Source: Rhizobium sp. 007
Lineage (GTDB): Bacteria > Pseudomonadota > Alphaproteobacteria > Rhizobiales > Rhizobiaceae
Reading direction: 5' to 3'
Assembly (NCBI RefSeq): GCF_015353075.1
Contig: NZ_CP064187.1
Span: forward strand, 1,364,001-1,428,000
DNA length: 64,000 bases
Below the pieces are notes generated by a model. It was not told the DNA's origin and did no database searches. It saw only the letters and a program-made list of their open reading frames with translations. Position numbers and translations under genes: made by a program. This document shows, piece by piece, positions 42,872-52,926 of this stretch. Positions within the stretch are counted from its first letter, which is position 1, and each line of letters begins with the position of its first letter.

Positions 42872-44353
42872 ATGCAGGTTATCGAAACGCTCGCTGAAGG
42901 GCTGAAGCGCGAAATCAAGGTCGTTATCCCGGCCAAGGACATGGAAAACAAGATGAACGAGCGCCTTGCCGACGTAAAGGACAAGGTGCGCATCAATGGT
43001 TTCCGTCCGGGCAAGGTCCCGGTCGCCCACCTCAAGAAGGTCTACGGCAAGTCGATCATGGCCGATCTCGTCAATGAGATCGTTCGCGAGCAGCCGACCC
43101 AGATCCTTTCCAGCCGTGGCGAGAAGTCCGCCACGCAGCCGGAAATCGCAATGACGGAAGACAAGGACGAAGCGGACAAGATCCTCGCCGCTGAGCAGGA
43201 CTTCGAATTTACGCTCTCCTACGAAGTTCTGCCGCCGATTGAACTGAAGTCCGTCGAGGGCATCAAGATCACTCGCGAAGTCGTTGATATTTCTGACGAA
43301 GAAGTCAACGAGCAGGTTCTCAAGGTTGCCGAAAGCGCCCGTTCTTACGAAACCAAGAAGGGCAAGGCCGCCAATGACGACCGCGTCACGATGGATTACG
43401 TCGGCAAGGTCGACGGTGAAGCCTTCGAAGGCGGCACCGATCAGGGTGCTGAACTCGTCCTCGGCTCAGGCCGCTTCATCCCGGGTTTCGAAGACCAGCT
43501 CGTCGGCGTCAAGGCTGGCGACGAGAAGACCATCACTGTGACCTTCCCGGCCGACTATCCGGCAAAGAACCTCGCCGGCAAGGAAGCCACCTTCGACGTC
43601 ACCGTCAAGGAAGTTGCCGCTCCGGCCGACGTGGAAATCAATGACGAGCTGGCAAAGAAGCTCGGCCTCGAATCCGCCGATCGCCTGAAGGAAATCGTCC
43701 GCGGCCAGATCGAGTCGCAGTATGGCTCGCTGACCCGCCAGAAGGTCAAGCGCCAGATCCTCGACCAGCTCGACGAGATGTACAAATTCGAGACCCCGAA
43801 GGCGCTCGTCGAAGCCGAATATAACGGCATCTGGAGCCAGGTGAACAACGATCTCGCTCAGTCCGGCAAGACGTTCGAAGACGAAGACACGACGGAAGAG
43901 AAGGCCAAGGAAGAATACAAGACACTCGCCGAACGCCGCGTCCGCCTCGGCCTCGTCCTCTCCGAAATCGGCGAAAAGGCCGGTGTCGAAGTGAGCGAAG
44001 ACGAAATGCAGCGCGCGATCTACGAGCAGCTGCGCCAGTATCCGGGCCAGGAGAAGCAGATCCTCGAGTTCTTCCGCAGCCAGCCGGGCGCCGCCGCTTC
44101 GATCCGCGCGCCGATCTTTGAGGAAAAGGTCATCGATCATCTGCTGACCGAGATCGACGTCACGGACAAGAAGGTCACCAAGGAAGAGCTGCTCGCCGAC
44201 GAAGATGGCGAAGGTTCAGCCAAGGAAACCAAGAAGGCCGCGCCGAAGAAAAAAGCAGCCGCAAAGGCTGAAGCTTCCGAAGGCGAAGAGGCCGCTGCTC
44301 CCAAAAAGAAGGCCGCTCCGAAGAAGAAGGCCTCCGAAGGCGACGCCGAGTAA
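42872..44353 (+). CDS. tig: Trigger factor (ribosome-bound peptidyl-prolyl isomerase chaperone)
   Basis: 493 aa. The ribosome-binding signature is at residues about 43-52 (GFRPGKVP). The FKBP-type PPIase domain follows ([20 protein letters not shown] through [17 protein letters not shown]), then the long helical C-terminal arm. The last 40 residues are a Lys/Ala-rich tail ([16 protein letters not shown]), common in rhizobial trigger factors. A terminator follows. The expected clpP-clpX-lon neighbours are absent here, with sth convergent instead. Confidence 0.96.
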   Translation: MQVIETLAEGLKREIKVVIPAKDMENKMNERLADVKDKVRINGFRPGKVPVAHLKKVYGKSIMADLVNEIVREQPTQILSSRGEKSATQPEIAMTEDKDEADKILAAEQDFEFTLSYEVLPPIELKSVEGIKITREVVDISDEEVNEQVLKVAESARSYETKKGKAANDDRVTMDYVGKVDGEAFEGGTDQGAELVLGSGRFIPGFEDQLVGVKAGDEKTITVTFPADYPAKNLAGKEATFDVTVKEVAAPADVEINDELAKKLGLESADRLKEIVRGQIESQYGSLTRQKVKRQILDQLDEMYKFETPKALVEAEYNGIWSQVNNDLAQSGKTFEDEDTTEEKAKEEYKTLAERRVRLGLVLSEIGEKAGVEVSEDEMQRAIYEQLRQYPGQEKQILEFFRSQPGAAASIRAPIFEEKVIDHLLTEIDVTDKKVTKEELLADEDGEGSAKETKKAAPKKKAAAKAEASEGEEAAAPKKKAAPKKKASEGDAE

Positions 44354-44377
44354 TCGGTTCTTTAAGGACTGAAATTT

Positions 44378-44408
44378 AAGGCCCTGCCGGGTTCGGCGGG
44401 GCCTTTTC
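44378..44408 (+). terminator. Rho-independent terminator after tig
   Basis: A 12-bp stem AAGGCCCTGCCG / CGGCGGGGCCTT with a 4-base GGTT loop (one internal G-T pair), followed by TTC TTTG. It lies 24 bases after the tig stop codon. Confidence 0.85.
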
Positions 44409-44465
44409 TTTGGGCGGCAATGCGAGTGCTGTGCTGGGCAGCGCTTGCCGAATGAGGCGGGCGGC

Positions 44466-45872
44466 TCAGAGTTCCGACTTGATGTCGCCCATGCGGTTCC
44501 AGGCGTCGAGGCCGGCGATTTTGTAGGCTTCCGCAAGCGTCGGATAGTTGAAGGTATTCTCGACGAAATACTCGACGGTGCCCTTGAGGTTGAGCACCGC
44601 CTGGCCGATATGCACGAGTTCGGTCGCCCCTTCGCCGACAATGTGAACGCCGAGCAGACGGCGAGTCTTCAGTGAAAAGATCATCTTCAGGAGACCGGTT
44701 TCGAGGCCCATGATGTGACCGCGCGAGGTCTCGCGGAACCGGGCGATGCCGCATTCGTAGGGAATGCCGCGCTCCTTGACCTCTTCTTCCGAAAGGCCGC
44801 AGGTGGAAATCTCCGGCACGGCATAGATGCCGTAAGGAAAGTATTTCGGAGGCTCCTTGGCGATCGCGCCGATGGCGACGCGGGCGGCGATGCGGCCCTG
44901 CTCCATCGAGGTCGAGGCGAGGCTCGGAAAGCCGATGACGTCGCCGGCGGCATAGATGTTCGGCACCGAGGTCTGGAAGGTTTCCGGATTGACCTTCAGT
45001 CGGCCGCGGCTGTCTGCCTCGAGGCCTGCGGCGGCAAGGTTGAGCGCGTCCGTCGCCCCCATGCGTCCGGCGGCAAAAAGCACCATGTCTGTCGTCAGGT
45101 GGCGACCGTTGTCGAGCGTCAGCGCGACTTTGCCGTTGTCGAGCGTCTCCACCTTGTCCGCCTTCTGGCCGAGCAGCAATTTCATGTTGCGGTCGCGGAG
45201 CTGGTAGGTGAAATCCTCAACGATCTCCTTGTCAATGAAATCGAGCATGGTCGACTTGGGATCGAGCAGGGTCACGGCCGTATCGAGGGCGCTGAAGATT
45301 GTCGCATATTCGATGCCGATAACGCCTGCGCCGATGACGACCATCGAACGCGGCAGTTCCTTGATATCGAGCAGTTCGTCGCTGTCGATCACGCTCTTGC
45401 CGTCGAAGGGGATGTAGTCCGGGCGGAATGGCTTGGTGCCGACGGCAAGCAGGATGCTGGCGCAGCTGACCTGCATGGTCTCCCCGTCATCCTTGATCAC
45501 CTGCAGCGTCGAGGGATCAACGAAGCTTGCCCTGCCGCGGATATGCTGGACGCGGTTGCGGGCGAACTGGTGCTCGAGCACTTCGACCTCGTGGTCGAGC
45601 GTGATCAAGAGGCGGCGGCGCAGATCCTCGGCGCTGATCTCTTCCTTGACGCGATAGGCACGGCCGTAGAAGCCGCGCTCGCGCCAGCCGGAGAGATTGA
45701 GAGCCGTCTCCCGCAGCGTCTTGGAAGGGATGGTGCCCGTATGAACCGAAACACCGCCGACACGCTTGCCCTGTTCGATGACCAGGACCTTCTTGCCGAG
45801 CTTCGCAGCCTGGATGGCGCCTCGGCGGCCCGCCGGACCGCTGCCCACAACAACAAGATCGTACTGAAACAT
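44466..45872 (-). CDS. sth: Soluble pyridine nucleotide transhydrogenase
   Basis: 468-aa FAD enzyme of the disulfide-reductase fold that interconverts NADH and NADPH. The FAD loop VVGSGPAGRRGAIQAAKLG is followed by GGVSVHTGTIPSKTLRE (39-55), the Sth-specific sequence where the redox-active Cys pair of lipoamide dehydrogenases is replaced by Val and Thr. The NAD(P) loop VIGAGVIGIEYATIF and the C-terminal dimer domain are complete. It is convergent with tig. The 102 bases upstream hold nothing evident except the promoter. Confidence 0.95.
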   Translation of the reverse strand: MFQYDLVVVGSGPAGRRGAIQAAKLGKKVLVIEQGKRVGGVSVHTGTIPSKTLRETALNLSGWRERGFYGRAYRVKEEISAEDLRRRLLITLDHEVEVLEHQFARNRVQHIRGRASFVDPSTLQVIKDDGETMQVSCASILLAVGTKPFRPDYIPFDGKSVIDSDELLDIKELPRSMVVIGAGVIGIEYATIFSALDTAVTLLDPKSTMLDFIDKEIVEDFTYQLRDRNMKLLLGQKADKVETLDNGKVALTLDNGRHLTTDMVLFAAGRMGATDALNLAAAGLEADSRGRLKVNPETFQTSVPNIYAAGDVIGFPSLASTSMEQGRIAARVAIGAIAKEPPKYFPYGIYAVPEISTCGLSEEEVKERGIPYECGIARFRETSRGHIMGLETGLLKMIFSLKTRRLLGVHIVGEGATELVHIGQAVLNLKGTVEYFVENTFNYPTLAEAYKIAGLDAWNRMGDIKSEL

Positions 45873-45974
45873 GGCTCGGCCCCGGAATTGGAATTTGGAA
45901 TCATATATTGCGACGCAAAATGTCGCTCATCCACGGGTAGCTGGTCAATGTTACAGATTGTCTTTCGGCTACTG

Positions 45975-46550
45975 TCAGGAATTGCCGAAAACGAAGGTCT
46001 CCAATTTCTCGAACGTGCGATCCATCGCGAAAGCGCGGCTGAACGGGAAGGGCAGGTGCCCGTAGAGAAGCGACAACTGGCCCTCGGCCGCCTCTTCGTC
46101 CTTGCCGGCGACGGCGGCCAGATAGAGAGCGGAGGCAAGCCCGGTGCGATCGGCACCGGCGCGGCAATGGATCAGCAGCGGTTTCGGCGCGTCCCGCATG
46201 ATGGCGATGAGGTCCTTGGCCTGTTCCGGGCTCAGTTCCCTTCCGGCGGACATTTTGAAGTTGATATGGACGATGTTCAATGCTTTCGCCTGCTGAACCT
46301 CGTCGGCGTACCATTTGGAGCTGTCGGCTTCACCCCTGAGGTTGAGGATCGTCCTGATGCCATACTGTTTTTCAAGCTCTGTGATTGATTGGGCGGACGG
46401 CTGCGACGAACGGTAGACTTCGCCGGCAACGACCGTTGCGAAATTGTCCGTTGCCTGCAGATAAAGGAAATAGCCGCCTGCGGTGAGCAGGAATAGGCCG
46501 AAGAGCCTTAGCGCTGCCTTCCCGTAGCGTGGCAGGAATTTTATCGTCAT
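45975..46550 (-). CDS. Membrane-anchored dual-specificity/tyrosine phosphatase-like protein
   Basis: 191 aa from the ATG at 46550 (MTIKFLPRYG). One membrane helix at about 12-31 puts the catalytic domain in the periplasm. The Cys-phosphatase signature is HCRAGADRTG (C129, R135), with an upstream ILNLRGEADSSKWY that supplies the general-acid Asp region. Similar rhizobial proteins are annotated as PTP-like phosphatases; the substrate is unknown. It is transcribed in the same direction as sth, whose start lies downstream at 45872. Confidence 0.85.
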   Translation of the reverse strand: MTIKFLPRYGKAALRLFGLFLLTAGGYFLYLQATDNFATVVAGEVYRSSQPSAQSITELEKQYGIRTILNLRGEADSSKWYADEVQQAKALNIVHINFKMSAGRELSPEQAKDLIAIMRDAPKPLLIHCRAGADRTGLASALYLAAVAGKDEEAAEGQLSLLYGHLPFPFSRAFAMDRTFEKLETFVFGNS

Positions 46551-47005
46551 CGAATGCCTCTGCCTCGGAACGCTACCTGCGAGGCAGCATGCGCTCATTG
46601 CGACCCGAAGCTGACAGACACCTGAATGGTGGCGCTTTTTAAGCGTCTGCCCCTCGATTGGCGGCAGGCCCGTCCTTGCCGATAATGATGTGGTCGTGGT
46701 TATTCAAGGGCTTCTGCTGGGATTGGCTTCTGTTCGGCAAAACTTTTTGACCTTGTCAAGGAGGGCAGCGACAACGTGCGCCCAGCTGTTCGCACGCTTT
46801 CGAGGCGAAGAAGCTCGGGTCCCGCGCTGCCGCGCTCTTCAGTCTTCAATCAGTTCCCTCGCACCAAAAGGGTGTGGGACGATGGGACCTGCTGAGATGG
46901 CGTACGACAACTCATCTTCTGCGACGCAGCATCGCCGATGTGAAGGAAGACGCCCTTCGACCGCGGCGCGGAAGATCGTACCAAAACCAGATCTGTGCTG
47001 CGCCA
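46551..47005. other. Intergenic region without a supported gene
   Basis: 455 bases between the phosphatase and the Atu4866-like gene. Short frames on both strands are low-complexity or Arg-rich and none has a good ribosome site, so no gene is called. The composition is less biased than in flanking genes, which could mean decayed sequence. Confidence 0.5.
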
Positions 47006-47356
47006 CTATCGTTTCGAGACGGAGGGGTCTGCGATACGATCCGTAACGCGGCGCAAAACCATACCGCCGTGGTGCAAGGTATTTGCGTCGACGAAGTCGC
47101 CATCGGCGGTGAAGCCGGTGTCGTCCCAATATTCGATATGTGTGCCGGTCACTTCGTAACGCCCTTCATAGGCGCGTTCGCGTTTGCCGCGTGCCTCGAC
47201 ATAACGCCCGCTCGGCAGGAGTTCGTGGCGGACATGGCCGTCGCCGGTGACCCACATGCCGGTATACGGATGGCTAGCCTGCAATTTGGATTCCTCGGCT
47301 TGTACGGATTCACTCAAGAGTGTGGCGGTCAACACGATTGCAAATGCATGCCGCAT
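47006..47356 (-). CDS. Atu4866-like exported protein
   Basis: 116 aa from the ATG at 47356 with AGGAG eight bases upstream. A signal peptide (MRHAFAIVLTATLLSESVQA) precedes a short beta-rich domain. Its sequence, YTGMWVTGDGHVRHELLPSG, YEVTGTHIEYWDDTGF and TLHHGGMVL, fits the Agrobacterium Atu4866 family. Function is unknown. It lies downstream of the broken NTF2-like gene and the aldo/keto reductase on the same strand, an order suggestive of one accessory operon. Confidence 0.82.
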   Translation of the reverse strand: MRHAFAIVLTATLLSESVQAEESKLQASHPYTGMWVTGDGHVRHELLPSGRYVEARGKRERAYEGRYEVTGTHIEYWDDTGFTADGDFVDANTLHHGGMVLRRVTDRIADPSVSKR

Positions 47357-47490
47357 GATCGGGCTCCTAAACATTTATTGTATATCTTGGCTGCCAGAGC
47401 CGAATTAGGTTCTGCATGGGCCTGGGGTCCGGCTGTCTTGGCGGCTGACGATGCGAGAGGCCGGCCCACAGGCGAACTCATGACCGCCGG

Positions 47491-48041
47491 CTATTGCGCA
47501 CGCGGCTCGTTGTTCTCGACAACCTGCTGGTAGGCGACGAGATCCAGAAAGGCCTCGGCCTCGACGACAGAGCCGTCCTTCATCCGGAATATCCAAACGA
47601 ACTGATTGCGATAAGGTGCTCCCGAGGTTGTCGTGGCCGTGCCGTCGAAGCGGATGATGACCATGTCTCCATCGGCCATGATGTCATGCACCTCCGGCAA
47701 CACAGGGGTCGTGAGACGGCTGAGCAGGGGGCAGAGGCTCGCTCGACGAAATCCTGGAGACTACGGTAGGTGCCGGCTACGGGGCCGGAGCCATGGATTG
47801 TCCAGACGACGTCGGGCGCGAGAAGCTCTGCAAAGACGGAACCGCCTGCACGCCATTTCTCAAACGCCTTGCGGACGATGGCCTTGTTCTGCCTCTCGAT
47901 ATTGGTCTCCTGGATCTCGACACGGGCGTCCGGCGCGCTGGTCTCGGCATGCGCCGGTCCGATGATGGCCAAGAATGCTGAGGCGACCAGCAGTTTGCGG
48001 CCCGCGGCGGTGAGGCGATCGGTCAGTGAGGAAAGGGTCAT
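47491..48041 (-). pseudogene. NTF2/SnoaL-like exported protein, frameshifted
   Basis: The gene starts at the ATG at 48041 with a signal peptide (RKLLVASAFLAIIGPAHAET), then an SnoaL-like domain beginning NKAIVRKAFEKWRAGGSVFAE and VWTIHGSGPVAGTYRSLQDF. The frame breaks at a run of five C (minus strand; GGGGG at 47727-47731 on plus). One more C would restore TTPVLPEVHDIMADGDMVII and the remainder to the stop at 47491. A single-base loss in a homopolymer could be a real mutation or a sequencing error. The two halves match one family well, so the intact form would be about 183 aa. Neighbours are the aldo/keto reductase and the Atu4866-like gene. Confidence 0.8.
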
Positions 48042-48119
48042 GGAATCATTCCTTTGGGTTGCCGAAAGGCCGCTGTCTGGGCAACCGCCTTCACGCATGT
48101 TGGTCTTCTTCGTCTGAGT

Positions 48120-49178
48120 TCAGATGCGGCGAGCCACGGAAGCTCCGCCGAAGATGAGTTGCTGAACCAATGGGCGATTTACGAACCGGGCAGGGAATAT
48201 CGGACCTGGGTCGCTTACCCGGTTCAGGCGATCGAGCTGCTCCGGCGACAGCGCCACTTCCAGAGCGCCCAGATTTTCCTCCGCCTGGGCGACGGTGCGG
48301 GCGCCCATGATGGGCGACACGACCGTGGGATTGGCCAGGGTCCATGCAAGCGCTACCCGAGACGATGTCGAGCCCATTTCCTGGGCAACGGTGCGAACCT
48401 CGTGCGCGATCTCGATCGAGCGCTCGTTGAGATGCCCCGACGAGGCGATGACGCCCTTGCGGCTGGGAGACACGGCCGCTTCTCGGGAATCCTGAACGTC
48501 CGCTCGGGAGTATTTGCCGGCCAGCACGCCGCCGCCTAGCGGCGACCACGGGAGCACGCCGAGTCCTAAGGATGCGGCCATCGGCATGAGCTCATGCTCG
48601 ACGGTGCGTTCCACGAGACTGTATTCGATTTGAAGCGCGACGAAGGGGGACCAGCCGCGCATGTCGGCGAGCGTCTGCATTTCGGCAATCCGCCATGCCG
48701 GCGTATTGCAGATGCCGATATAGAGAACCTTTCCCGACCGAACGAGATCGTCGAGGGCGCGCATCACCTCGTCTGGCTGGGTCGTCATGTCCCATCCGTG
48801 CAGATAGAAGAGATCGATGCGATCAGTGCCAAGCTGCCTGAGGCTTTGCTCGACAGAGCGCATCATGTTGAGGCGATGATTGCCGCCCGAATTGGGGTTG
48901 CCAGGCTCGCGGGCCATCGTGAACTTCGTCGCGAGGACGAGCCGCTCACGCTTGTCGCCGACGAATTCCCCGAGGAAGCGTTCGGCGGCGCCGTCGGTGT
49001 AGTTCACCGAGGTATCGATGAAATTGCCGCCTCGATCGACATAGAGATCGAAGATGCGGCGGGCTTCGACACTGTCGGCGCCCCAACCCCAATCCGACCC
49101 GAAGGTCATGGTGCCCAGGCTTATGGGCGAAACACGCAATCCTGAGCGTCCTAGCAGTTTGTAGTTCTCGAGCATCAT
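48120..49178 (-). CDS. Aldo/keto reductase
   Basis: 352 aa from one of two adjacent ATGs at 49178/49175 (MMLENYKLLGRSGLRVSPIS); the frame runs 23 codons further upstream without support. The NADPH-dependent TIM-barrel signature GTMTFGSDWGWGADSVEARR, the catalytic Asp-Tyr-Lys-His set (FIDTSVNYTDGAAERFLGEF, LATKFTM, DLFYLHGWD) and the C-terminal cofactor loop (SPIMGARTVAQAEENLGAL) are all present. It is divergent from the LysR gene at 49279, which is its likely regulator. Confidence 0.92.
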   Translation of the reverse strand: MMLENYKLLGRSGLRVSPISLGTMTFGSDWGWGADSVEARRIFDLYVDRGGNFIDTSVNYTDGAAERFLGEFVGDKRERLVLATKFTMAREPGNPNSGGNHRLNMMRSVEQSLRQLGTDRIDLFYLHGWDMTTQPDEVMRALDDLVRSGKVLYIGICNTPAWRIAEMQTLADMRGWSPFVALQIEYSLVERTVEHELMPMAASLGLGVLPWSPLGGGVLAGKYSRADVQDSREAAVSPSRKGVIASSGHLNERSIEIAHEVRTVAQEMGSTSSRVALAWTLANPTVVSPIMGARTVAQAEENLGALEVALSPEQLDRLNRVSDPGPIFPARFVNRPLVQQLIFGGASVARRI

Positions 49179-49278
49179 CTTGGTTAGCCATCTCCAATTC
49201 ACCGAGCCAAAAGTAGCGGCTGCTAGAGGAGCAGGCAACTTGCCCAATCGTGACCAGGCTGGTAAGTTCGACTAACCA

Positions 49279-50169
49279 ATGGCTGTGGATCTGAATGGCA
49301 TCTCTGTTTTTCTGGCCGTCGCGGAGGCACGAAGCTTTCGCGCGGCCGCCGAGCACTTAGGTGTCACGCGGCCAGCGGTGAGCCAGACGATCCGTCGCCT
49401 CGAGGATCGGCTTGGCGTCGCGCTCGTTCAGCGAACAACCCGAAGCGTCAGCCTGACAGAGGCTGGCGAGCAGCTTTACCAGCGCGTGGCGCCAGCCATT
49501 GCAGAGGTCGGCCTGGCCCTGAACGCCACCGCGGATCGAGACATCGCTCCGAGCGGCCTTTTGCGGCTGGCAGTGTCCTCGATCGCAGAACGGTTCATCT
49601 CAGGACCGCTGCTGTCGAGCTTTGCGGACGCCTATCCCGCCGTTCAGATCGATCTGTCCGTCACGGACGAAGAATTCGACATTGTGGCGGAGGGGTATGA
49701 CGCGGGGGTGCGGCTTGGCGAGGTGATAGACCAGGATATGATCGCTATCCCGGTGTCCGGCGAGCAACGTCAAAGCGCGGTTGCCGCGCCTTCCTATATC
49801 GAGCGCTTCGGGAAGCCGTCGCATCCCTCGGAACTGGCCCAGCATCGCTGTATTGGCTGGCGTCCCGCACCGCACACCGCGCCTTACCGCTGGGAGTTTG
49901 GCGAAAGTGGACGTGAGTTCGACGTGGCGGTCAATCCTCAGATCACCACCAATGATATGTGGCTGATGATCCGCACGGCCTGCGCGGGGGGAGGCATAAC
50001 GTTTGGCATGGAGGAGACCTTCAGACCCTTCGTCTCATCCGGCAAACTGGTGCCTCTCCTCCAAGAGTACTGCCCGCCGTTCGCGGGCTTTTTCCTCTAT
50101 TTTCCCAACCGGCGGAATCTCGCCCCGAAGCTACGCGCCTTGGTTGAGCATGTAAGGCGGTGGCGATAG
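49279..50169 (+). CDS. LysR-family transcriptional regulator
   Basis: 296 aa with the N-terminal winged HTH (GISVFLAVAEARSFRAAAEH, then TRPAVSQTIRRLEDRLG) and a LysR substrate-binding domain (about 90-290). It is transcribed away from the aldo/keto reductase gene with about 100 bases between starts, the usual layout for a LysR regulator and its target. The inducer cannot be inferred. After its stop, 144 bases to the kinase gene's end show no gene. Confidence 0.92.
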   Translation: MAVDLNGISVFLAVAEARSFRAAAEHLGVTRPAVSQTIRRLEDRLGVALVQRTTRSVSLTEAGEQLYQRVAPAIAEVGLALNATADRDIAPSGLLRLAVSSIAERFISGPLLSSFADAYPAVQIDLSVTDEEFDIVAEGYDAGVRLGEVIDQDMIAIPVSGEQRQSAVAAPSYIERFGKPSHPSELAQHRCIGWRPAPHTAPYRWEFGESGREFDVAVNPQITTNDMWLMIRTACAGGGITFGMEETFRPFVSSGKLVPLLQEYCPPFAGFFLYFPNRRNLAPKLRALVEHVRRWR

Positions 50170-50313
50170 CGCCGACGGTCTGCGGTTCGAGTGAACCTTA
50201 GCAAGCGGATGTCGCGTCGATGCCAGGACCGAGCGGAAGCCGCGATGTGGTGACTCGGACAAGGCTGAAGGACCCCGGCTCGGGCTCGCGCAAGCCGGCC
50301 GAAACCGTTGCCG

Positions 50314-51768
50314 TCAGGCTTGCAGGCGATCGCGCGGGACTGACAACCGAATGACGAGGCCTTCCGGCTTCCAGTCTCGCTGGATTTCGCCGCCGAGCTG
50401 GCTACGGACCGTGGCGCGGCCGAGAGTCGTGCCGAAGCCGTCCCCGTCAGCGGCCTGCATTACGGGCGGGCCGTCTCGCTCGGTCCAGGTGAGGATGAAG
50501 GTGTCGCCTTCCTCTTCGCACGCGATTTCGACGCAGCCCTTGTCGGTCGACAGCGCCCCATATTTCGCGGCATTGGTCGCAAACTCGTGCAGCAGGAGCG
50601 CGAAGCTCGTGAGAGACCCCCCGGAGATCGTCGCGTCGGGGCCACTTACGACCGCATGGGGTGTGGTTGCGTCCGCGCCGCGATCATATGGCGCAAGGAT
50701 CGTCCGCAACAGGGTATGGAGCGTGGTCGCCTGCACGATGCGGTCCGACGCCTGGGACGTCCGCGTCACCGTCAAGGCGTGAGCCTGGGCGAGCGCTCCC
50801 AGCCTCTGAGACACTGCTGTGGCGAGCTCGCGCGGTGTCGTCGCCCTTTTCGCGCTCAGCGACACGACGCTGCTCGCCAGCGCGAAAAGGTTCTTGACGC
50901 GGTGATCCATCTCTCGGAGGAGAAGGTGCTGCTGCTCTTCCGCGCGCCTGCGTTCGGTGATGTCACGCGCGATCTTGGATGCGCCGATCACTTGGCCTGC
51001 GCGATTTCGGATCGGCGATACCGACAAGGATATCTCGACAAGGCTCCCGTCCTTGCGCCGACGGATGGTCTCGTAGTGGTCGATCTTTTCGCCCCGTCGA
51101 AGCCGGGCGAGGATGTTGGGCTCCTCATCGGCTCGATCCAGCGGGATGAGCATGGTGACCGAACGGCCGATGGCTTCTTCGGCGGTATAGCCGAAAAGCC
51201 GCTCGGCGCCGCGGTTCCAGTCGGTGATTGTGCCGTTGAGATCCTTTGCCAGGATGGCGTCGTCGGATGATTCGACTATAGCTGCGACCCGCTGTGTGGC
51301 TTCGTCGGCGACAGCAGCGTCCGATTGATCGACGAGCATGTTGACCGCACCGACCAGCGTGCCCTCGGCGTCGAAGATCGGTGTAGGAAAGGCCCGGAAC
51401 AGGACCCGGCGGCCATCCGGTCGCTCGGCAAATGCTTCGAGCCCTCGCACCGGGCGTTTTTCGCGCAGCGCCATGGCCATAGGGCATTCGTCATGTGGCA
51501 GAGGCGTGCCGTCCGGCCAATATAGCTTCCAGGAGCCGCAGAATTCGCTCCTCCCGAGCTCCGGCCTCACTCCCCACAGCTCGGCGGCCGCGTCGTTGTA
51601 GAAGGTTATCAGCCCTGAGGCATCGGTCGTATAGACGGCTTCCGGTAGAGCCTGAAGGATGTGCTCGATCGCCATGTTCGCGGGGATCGCGACGATTGCT
51701 GAGTGCGGTTCCGCCTCGTGACGGGACTTAGTGAAGGGCGTCTCGCTCTGGCTCAGGGGCTTGTTCAT
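50314..51768 (-). CDS. PAS-PAS HWE-family sensor histidine kinase
   Basis: 484-aa soluble sensor kinase. A first PAS domain at about 28-155 (LPEAVYTTDASGLITFYNDA) and a second at about 165-285 (LNGTITDWNRGAERLFGYTA with PAC ending SKIARDITERRRAEEQ) are followed by an HWE/HisKA_2 core. The phospho-accepting His is in LREMDHRVKNLFALAS, and the ATP-binding part has ALLLHEFATNAAKYGAL and DGFGTTLGRATVRSQLGG. No membrane segment is seen. No cognate response regulator is adjacent. HWE kinases often act in stress or light signalling in rhizobia. Confidence 0.92.
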   Translation of the reverse strand: MNKPLSQSETPFTKSRHEAEPHSAIVAIPANMAIEHILQALPEAVYTTDASGLITFYNDAAAELWGVRPELGRSEFCGSWKLYWPDGTPLPHDECPMAMALREKRPVRGLEAFAERPDGRRVLFRAFPTPIFDAEGTLVGAVNMLVDQSDAAVADEATQRVAAIVESSDDAILAKDLNGTITDWNRGAERLFGYTAEEAIGRSVTMLIPLDRADEEPNILARLRRGEKIDHYETIRRRKDGSLVEISLSVSPIRNRAGQVIGASKIARDITERRRAEEQQHLLLREMDHRVKNLFALASSVVSLSAKRATTPRELATAVSQRLGALAQAHALTVTRTSQASDRIVQATTLHTLLRTILAPYDRGADATTPHAVVSGPDATISGGSLTSFALLLHEFATNAAKYGALSTDKGCVEIACEEEGDTFILTWTERDGPPVMQAADGDGFGTTLGRATVRSQLGGEIQRDWKPEGLVIRLSVPRDRLQA

Positions 51769-52092
51769 GCGATACTCCTTGCGGACTTCGTGACGGTCAC
51801 ATTGCTATTGGCTCTTCCCCGGATGTCCGCACGATCTGGCCGCTGGTGCGGCTGAAGGTAAAGGCCCGTAAGGCGAAGGCCTAAACCTACCGGATGCAGC
51901 GGAGGTTTGATAGGGCCTGTCGTCACAACAGCAGTCTGGATTTGACGACATTAGCGGAAATCCCGCGTCTTCACCTTAATCGTGTCCAGATAAAGGTCGG
52001 GAATGTAGATGTCGCGCGTGCGCAGTCCTTTGGGCGGCAAACCGGTTCAGTTCACCGTTCGGGTGGAACACAGGACCTTTCGCGATCTGCGT
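51769..52092. other. Intergenic region, nothing recognisable
   Basis: 324 bases between the end of map and the start of the HWE kinase gene, both on the minus strand. It must hold the kinase promoter, but no convincing site, RNA or gene is visible. Confidence 0.5.
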
Positions 52093-52926
52093 TCACCCGT
52101 TGAGCGGCAGGCCTGGCCGGTCGAGGCCGCCGGGCGAAAGCGTGAAGATCTCGCAGCCGCCGGCCGTGACACCGACGGTGTGTTCGTATTGCGCAGAAAG
52201 CGACCGGTCGCGGGTGACCGCCGTCCAGCCATCGGCAAGCACCTTCACATGCGGACGCCCGAGATTGATCATTGGCTCGATCGTGAAGATCATGCCTTCG
52301 CGCAGCTCCGGACCCTCGTTGGCCCGGCCGTAATGCAGGATGTTCGGCGAATCGTGGAAGAGGCGGCCGACGCCATGGCCGCAGAAATCGCGGACGACCG
52401 AGCAGCGTTCGCTTTCTGCGTAGGTCTGGATCGCCTCGCCGATCGCGCCGGTGCGCGCGCCGGGGCGGACGGCGGCAATGCCGCGCATCAGCGCTTCATG
52501 CGTGACTTCGAGGAGACGTTCGGCGGCACGCTTGATCTGCCCGACCGGATACATGCGGCTGGAATCTCCGTGCCAGCCGTCGAGCACGAAGGTGACGTCG
52601 ATATTGACGATATCGCCTTCGCGAAGCGGTTTTGCGTCCGGAATGCCGTGGCAGACGACATGGTTGATCGAGGTGCAGGTGGATTTGGTATAGCCGCGAT
52701 AATTGAGCGTCGCCGGATGGGCGCCGTTGTCCATACCAAATTCGAAGACAAACCGATCGATCGCGTCGGTCGGAAGCCCCGGCCTGACGATCGCCGCGAG
52801 TTCGTCGAGGCAGCGGGCGGTCAACTGGCACGCCTTGCGCATGCTCTCGAAGGCCTCGGGACCATAGAGCCGGATGGCACCGGTATTCTTCGGCGGCGCG
52901 GAGGAGGCTTCGATATAATTCACCAT
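52093..52926 (-). CDS. map: Methionine aminopeptidase, type I
   Basis: 277-aa di-metal enzyme that removes the initiator Met. The metal ligands are all in place: the two Asp in NIDVTFVLDGWHGDSSRM, the His in GHGVGRLFHDSPNI, the Glu in FTIEPMIN and the Glu in QYEHTVGV, with the catalytic His in SINHVVCHGIPD. The N-terminus (VNYIEASSAPPKNTGAIRLY) is the usual alphaproteobacterial form. The sfsA and radC genes often beside map in rhizobia are not seen here. Confidence 0.95.
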   Translation of the reverse strand: MVNYIEASSAPPKNTGAIRLYGPEAFESMRKACQLTARCLDELAAIVRPGLPTDAIDRFVFEFGMDNGAHPATLNYRGYTKSTCTSINHVVCHGIPDAKPLREGDIVNIDVTFVLDGWHGDSSRMYPVGQIKRAAERLLEVTHEALMRGIAAVRPGARTGAIGEAIQTYAESERCSVVRDFCGHGVGRLFHDSPNILHYGRANEGPELREGMIFTIEPMINLGRPHVKVLADGWTAVTRDRSLSAQYEHTVGVTAGGCEIFTLSPGGLDRPGLPLNG

